Origin: Microcaldota archaeon
GTDB taxonomy: Archaea > Micrarchaeota > Micrarchaeia > Burarchaeales > JACQQB01
NCBI GenBank assembly: GCA_016207225.1
Contig: JACQQB010000099.1
Span: 1 to 7,746 of the forward strand
Reading direction: 5' to 3'
Length of the DNA: 7,746 bases
The position numbers and the translations under genes are program-made. Positions within the stretch are counted from its first letter, which is position 1; every line of letters starts with the position of its first letter. Under the pieces are notes generated by a model. The model was not told the DNA's origin. It made no database searches and was given only the letters and a program-made list of their open reading frames with translations. Below are positions 5,249 through 7,746 of this stretch, one piece after another.

Positions 5249-6037
5249 ATGGCCAAACTTGGAGCTAAAAAAGGGTTCATTTTCGATTTAGACGGTGTTA
5301 TTTATTTAGGGGAGACGGTGATAGAAGGAGCGGCTGGAGCAATAGAGTTACTGAGAAAACAGGGTAAAAAAATAATGTTTATGACTAACAATTCTACAAA
5401 CAGCAGAGTAGGCTTTTGTAAAAAACTAAGTAGGATGGGCATTAGGGTAAATGTTGATGAGGTATTGACTTCTTCCCATGCAACAGCCATTTGGTTAAAA
5501 AACAATTATCATGAAGGTAGGGTTTTGGTTGTTGGAGAGCGGGGTTTAAGGGAAGAGTTGAGAGACACTGGTTTTGAAATCAAAGGTGTGAATGTGGATT
5601 TTGTAGTTGTTGGATTGGACAGGAAATTTGATTATGAAAAGTTGAAGAGTGCATGTTTTGCTTTACAAAAAGGAGCCGTGTTTATCTCGACAAATCAGGA
5701 TGCAACTTATCCTACTGAAAAGGGCATTTTGCCCGGTGGAGGAGCTATGGTCAGTGCTTTGGAAACGTGCTCTGGGAGAAAAGTGTTTGTGGATATCGGA
5801 AAGCCCAACAGGTATATGCTGGATATTGCCTTGAAAGAGATGAGACTAAAGGAGGGGGAAGTCGTTTTTATTGGAGATAGGGTAGATACAGATGTAGCCA
5901 TGGCTAAGAAAGTGGGAGTTGTATCAGTCCTAGTCTTAAGCGGGATTACTAAAAGAGGGGAACTGAAGAAGTTAACTTCTGCCTTAAAGCCGGATTTTAT
6001 CTTAAATTCTGTTAATGAACTGAAGAGCTTAGTTTAG
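5249..6037 (+). CDS. HAD-IIA family phosphatase (NagD / p-nitrophenylphosphatase-like)
   Basis: 262 aa, full length for the HAD-IIA subfamily. All four HAD motifs are present: motif I FDLDGVIY (nucleophile Asp13, acid/base Asp15), motif II MTNNST (Thr46-Asn47-Asn48-Ser49), motif III Lys185 in GKPN, and motif IV GDRVDTD (Asp210, Asp215) for Mg2+. The region between motifs II and III is the C2A-type cap, including NQDATYPTEKGILPGGGA at 149-166, a stretch characteristic of NagD, pyridoxal-phosphate phosphatase and related enzymes. It should be a soluble cytoplasmic Mg2+-dependent phosphomonoesterase. The substrate cannot be read from the sequence; relatives act on nucleoside monophosphates, sugar phosphates, glycerol phosphate or phosphoglycolate. 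ATG 5249 fits leaderless transcription from the box at 5221. The gene stands alone on its strand and ends directly against the convergent zinc-ribbon gene. Confidence 0.9.
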   Translation: MAKLGAKKGFIFDLDGVIYLGETVIEGAAGAIELLRKQGKKIMFMTNNSTNSRVGFCKKLSRMGIRVNVDEVLTSSHATAIWLKNNYHEGRVLVVGERGLREELRDTGFEIKGVNVDFVVVGLDRKFDYEKLKSACFALQKGAVFISTNQDATYPTEKGILPGGGAMVSALETCSGRKVFVDIGKPNRYMLDIALKEMRLKEGEVVFIGDRVDTDVAMAKKVGVVSVLVLSGITKRGELKKLTSALKPDFILNSVNELKSLV

Positions 6038-6328
6038 CTAGTCTTTGAATATGTCCATTAATTCTTTACTGGTGTCCTCAGTAGAAGTTGGCTGGTCCAT
6101 AAAGCTCAATGAGGAGCCTATGTTTGCAATTGATGATTCTTGGGATGTGATGGCCCTGTTCCTTAGGAGTGAGTCCAAGCTAAGGACTATTTGCGCATTG
6201 CATTTTGAACACTGGGCATTTATTGTTAGTGAACTTATTTCCAAATCAGTATTGAATTCGAACTTGTAAGTAGCACCGCATGAGCAAAGCAAATTTTTTT
6301 CAACTTTGCAGCTTTCTCTGACTTCCAT
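6038..6328 (-). CDS. Small zinc-ribbon protein (96 aa)
   Basis: Family not recognised. The N-terminal half holds one likely zinc site: C15-S-C17-G, then 22 residues, then C40-S-K-C43, a C-x-C / C-x-x-C ribbon with beta-strand-like sequence between the pairs (ATYKFEFNTDLEISSLTINA). A further Cys lies at 7. The C-terminal half is polar, Ser/Thr-rich and probably disordered, ending in an acidic-basic helix (KELMDIFKD). There is no TM segment or signal peptide, so it is cytoplasmic. Zinc ribbons of this size are often nucleic-acid- or protein-binding adaptors, but no specific role can be named. A TATA box at 6358-6365 and a GGTGG motif 4 nt before the ATG support the start and independent transcription, although glmS lies only 51 bp upstream on the same strand. 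Its stop abuts that of the HAD gene. Confidence 0.78.
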   Translation of the reverse strand: MEVRESCKVEKNLLCSCGATYKFEFNTDLEISSLTINAQCSKCNAQIVLSLDSLLRNRAITSQESSIANIGSSLSFMDQPTSTEDTSKELMDIFKD

Positions 6329-6357
6329 CGTACCACCAGTAGTTATTCAGCATCCCG

Positions 6358-6365
6358 TATATAAA
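6358..6365 (-). promoter_or_regulatory. TATA box for the zinc-ribbon gene
   Basis: The minus strand reads TTTATATA, a near-consensus archaeal TATA box, in the 51-bp gap between the glmS stop and the zinc-ribbon ATG. Transcription would begin near 6335, leaving a leader of only about 5-10 nt. The GGTGG at 6333-6337 would lie at the very 5' end of that mRNA, or serve as a ribosome-binding site on read-through mRNA from glmS. Confidence 0.5.
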
Positions 6366-6379
6366 GATATGGCACTTGG

Positions 6380-7746
6380 CTATTCGACTGTAAGGGACTT
6401 TGCTAGGTTTCTTGGTTTATCAGGGTCTTTCCCATTCAGCACTGCAATATAGTAGGCCAGCAGTTGGACTGGAATTGCATAAATTATTGGGGCCATTAAT
6501 GGGTGCACTTCTGGCATTTTAATTTTTATGTCTACATGCTCCAAGAGCTCATCATTGTTAGAAATGCCGATCAACAAAGCACCGCGAGCTTTGCATTCTT
6601 TTATATTTCCGACCATTTTATCTTGTGTTTCCTTGCTGGAGACGATGGCTATTACAGGTACGTTTTTCTCAAGCAGACTGAGTGGCCCGTGTTTTAACTC
6701 GCCGCCAGGATATCCTTCAGCATGCAGATAGGTTATTTCTTTTAGTTTCAAAGCGCCTTCCAAGGCGGTTGGGAAATCAATCCCCCTGCCTATGAAGAAG
6801 AAGTTATTCAGATTTTTTAGTTTTTTAGCCACTTCTTGGATTTCCTTATCTTTAGTTAATGCTTGTTCTACAATTTCCCAAACTTCTTTTAGTTTTTCGT
6901 CCAGCTCTTGGTGATTGATAAATTTGAAAACCAGATGAGACAAAACAGCTAGTTGGGATGTATAGGTTTTTGTAGCAACTACTGAGATTTCAGGGCCGGC
7001 CCTCATGTAAACTGTCTTGTCTGCTTCCCTGGTGAGTGTGCTGCCAACCACATTAGTAACTGCTAGGATTTTAGCCCCGAACTTTTTAGCTTCTTTAACC
7101 GCTCGCAATGTGTCCGCAGTTTCCCCTGATTGACTGATGGCTATCACTAATGTGTCTTTATCGACTACTGTTGCATAAGGGTATTCACTCCCGATTATGG
7201 CCTCGCAGGGTACTTTTGCCAGCTTTTGGATTAAGAATTTTAGGACCAGGCCTGCATAATAAGAGGTTCCGGAGGCGACTACTTGGAATTTTTTATATTG
7301 TTTCATCAGCCTGACTGCTTCATGTATTTCATCATCGTTGGTTAAACTTTGTCGGACAGTATTTCTTTGCTCCTCTATTTCTTTTAGCATGAAATGTTCG
7401 TAGCCTTCTTTCATGGCCATATCCGCTGTCCAGTCCACTTGATACGCCTTTTTTTCAACTTGTTTGTCGGATTTATCATAGACCATTGCCCCATCTTTAG
7501 TAAGGACTGTAATTTCTTCATCATCTAGAAAAATAACGCTTCTGGTATGGTCCAGCAATGCTGGTATGTCTGAGGCACAGAACATTTCCCCTTTACCAAT
7601 TCCGATAACCAAAGGGCTTGATTTTCTTGCCAAGTAGATGCCATCCGCCTTAGTAGAGATTACTGCTAGCGCATAGGAACCTTCTAGTTCTCTTACTGCT
7701 TTTTTAAATCCGTTAAGAAAATTGTCTTTGGAGTATTCTTCAATCA
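6380..7746 (-). CDS. glmS: Glutamine--fructose-6-phosphate aminotransferase (isomerizing), C-terminal part
   Basis: The open frame continues to the right edge, giving 454 residues of an enzyme usually near 600. The missing part is the N-terminal glutaminase with its catalytic Cys. TTG 7633 is an internal Leu codon (GIYLARKSSPLVIG), not a start: 37 more in-frame codons lie upstream. Visible: the end of the glutamine amidotransferase domain (GEMFCASDIPALL), the QR-linker region with KEIEEQ, SIS domain 1 with SGTSYYAG (near 7276) and SQSGETADT (7135-7109), SIS domain 2 with GRGIDFPTALEGALKLKE, the GELKHGP motif (6703-6683), and the C-terminal NLAKSLTVE that closes the sugar site. The enzyme makes glucosamine-6-phosphate from fructose-6-phosphate and glutamine, the first step toward UDP-GlcNAc. 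No active-site residue in the visible part looks altered. Soluble, cytoplasmic. Confidence 0.96.
   Translation of the reverse strand, partial: IEEYSKDNFLNGFKKAVRELEGSYALAVISTKADGIYLARKSSPLVIGIGKGEMFCASDIPALLDHTRSVIFLDDEEITVLTKDGAMVYDKSDKQVEKKAYQVDWTADMAMKEGYEHFMLKEIEEQRNTVRQSLTNDDEIHEAVRLMKQYKKFQVVASGTSYYAGLVLKFLIQKLAKVPCEAIIGSEYPYATVVDKDTLVIAISQSGETADTLRAVKEAKKFGAKILAVTNVVGSTLTREADKTVYMRAGPEISVVATKTYTSQLAVLSHLVFKFINHQELDEKLKEVWEIVEQALTKDKEIQEVAKKLKNLNNFFFIGRGIDFPTALEGALKLKEITYLHAEGYPGGELKHGPLSLLEKNVPVIAIVSSKETQDKMVGNIKECKARGALLIGISNNDELLEHVDIKIKMPEVHPLMAPIIYAIPVQLLAYYIAVLNGKDPDKPRNLAKSLTVE

Noticed and set aside
6380..7633. Treating the GlmS frame as a complete 417-aa SIS protein starting at TTG 7633
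   Set aside because: The frame is open for 37 more codons to the window edge, and those residues continue the GlmS glutaminase domain, so this is a fragment of a longer gene.

Overview
The window is archaeal chromosomal DNA with moderate to low GC and very tight gene packing. Four things point to an archaeon. A divergent gene at the left edge encodes the Cys-rich N-terminus of NMD3. A DUF2070 membrane protein, from a family known essentially only in archaea, is present. TATA-like boxes lie about 20-30 nt upstream of several start codons, which implies leaderless or very short leaders. A large secreted protein is packed with N-glycosylation sequons. I cannot fix the phylum; a euryarchaeal or DPANN-type genome are both possible.

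Layout. 1-391 (-): N-terminal 130 residues of NMD3, cut by the window edge. 392-440: a 49-bp divergent promoter with one nearly central, self-complementary TATA element. 441-653 (+): a 70-aa basic protein of unknown function. It is followed 10 nt later by DUF2070 (664-2484, +), which has six N-terminal TM helices, a His/Asp-rich soluble domain and one C-terminal TM helix. DUF2070 meets the next gene tail to tail with a 4-bp overlap. 2481-3164 (-) and 3186-5180 (-) form a two-gene unit. The upstream gene encodes a secreted, C-terminally anchored protein with six NHL beta-propeller repeats and a long helical stalk. The downstream gene encodes a small protein with two TM helices flanking a coiled-coil-like segment. 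5181-5248: a second divergent promoter. 5249-6037 (+): a HAD-IIA (NagD/p-nitrophenylphosphatase-like) phosphatase with all four motifs. Its stop codon abuts that of a 96-aa zinc-ribbon protein (6038-6328, -), which has its own TATA box. 6380-7746 (-): the C-terminal 454 residues of GlmS, running off the right edge.

How the genes may work together. NMD3 and GlmS are housekeeping genes (ribosome maturation; glucosamine-6-phosphate supply). The least described parts are the NHL-propeller/two-TM coiled-coil pair, which looks like a cell-surface assembly, and the 70-aa protein linked to DUF2070. GlmS feeds UDP-GlcNAc synthesis and the propeller protein carries about 18 sequons, so a link through N-glycosylation is conceivable, but adjacency is the only support. 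I saw no RNA genes, CRISPR arrays or insertion sequences, and no gene-free stretch exceeds 70 bp.
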